The notes beneath the pieces are model-generated. The model had not been told where the DNA came from. It searched no databases and saw only the letters and a program-made list of their open reading frames with translations. A stretch of DNA of 64,000 nucleotides, from contig NZ_RZOY02000001.1 of the NCBI RefSeq assembly GCF_004022705.2, forward strand, positions 192,956 to 256,955, written 5' to 3'. Position numbers and translations under genes: made by a program. Shown piece by piece: positions 63,894 through 64,000 of this stretch; position 1 is the stretch's first letter, and each line of letters opens with the position of its first letter. The stretch comes from Mesorhizobium sp. M2D.F.Ca.ET.226.01.1.1. GTDB taxonomy: Bacteria; Pseudomonadota; Alphaproteobacteria; Rhizobiales; Rhizobiaceae.

Positions 63894-64000
63894 GATGATC
63901 GCGAGTTGCCAGCAACCCGTCCCGCAGCCTGCGATTTCGGGGCCGCCAACGAGCACGCCAGGTGCCCATTGGCGGCCGAGTGCCTGGCACGGCCTGGGAG
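63894..64000. other. Window end, no gene assigned
   Basis: Upstream region of the Ldh2-family gene; it is cut by the window edge and no start of a further gene can be supported. Confidence 0.4.

Noticed and set aside
1..64000. Search for CRISPR arrays, tRNA/rRNA genes and intact insertion sequences
   Set aside because: No regularly spaced repeats, cloverleaf-type genes, rRNA stretches or transposase motifs with terminal repeats were seen by eye.

Overview
The window is GC-rich DNA with the codon habits, MucR/Ros regulator, TraACDGFBH transfer genes and GTTC-N7-GTTC type SOS site of an alphaproteobacterium of the Rhizobiales (Mesorhizobium/Phyllobacteriaceae or Rhizobiaceae-like). No rRNA, tRNA, CRISPR array, intact insertion sequence, replication gene or integrase was found, so whether this is a plasmid or an integrative conjugative element cannot be settled from the window.

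Region 1 (1-33,033) is a conjugative backbone. It opens with plasmid-type accessory genes: DUF3991/TOPRIM, DUF1419, a DUF3085-like gene, a giant methylase/helicase broken by a one-base deletion, a CoiA-like protein, a ParB-like protein, a small AT-rich membrane protein and a Sel1-repeat protein. A sulfonate cargo (TauABC-type transporter plus SsuD-like monooxygenase, 13.6-17.6 kb) is set into it. A MucR regulator coupled to a Lar-like peptide, several small zinc-ribbon proteins, one decayed gene, a thermonuclease, ArdC antirestriction protein, DUF736 and WGR proteins follow. Then come the transfer genes: traG-traD-traC on the minus strand, a recognisable oriT at about 27.04-27.08 kb, and traA-traF-traB-traH on the plus strand. 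Many genes here are preceded by GC-rich leaders with strong hairpins.

Region 2 (33,172-45,266) is a catabolic/transport region with two matched halves around a GntR/FCD regulator. The minus half holds an RbsD-like protein, an alpha/beta hydrolase, a ribose/xylose-type ABC transporter and a large dimethylformamidase-like protein. The plus half holds a second RbsD-like protein, a second alpha/beta hydrolase and a NitT/TauT-type ABC transporter whose binding-protein gene carries a one-base frameshift.

Region 3 (45,443-63,893) is a second catabolic block. It has a HAD phosphatase, a LacI regulator, a Tat-exported binding protein with a CUT1-type ABC transporter, an aldehyde dehydrogenase and a GMC oxidoreductase. 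A second promoter then leads into a DapA-family lyase, a Ser/Cys-type proline-racemase-family protein, a second aldehyde dehydrogenase, a 982-residue SerC-like/SerA-like fusion, a HisN-like phosphatase that has lost metal ligands, a small membrane peptide and a convergent Ldh2-family reductase.

Six near-identical 14-bp operators (TGWAAWCGWTTWCR) tie regions 2 and 3 together as a probable regulon of the LacI protein. Two of them sit at exactly the same offset from TTGACA-N17 promoters. The most interesting candidates for undescribed biology are the paired RbsD-like/hydrolase modules, the SerC-SerA fusion with its pseudo-HisN partner, and the regulon joining them.
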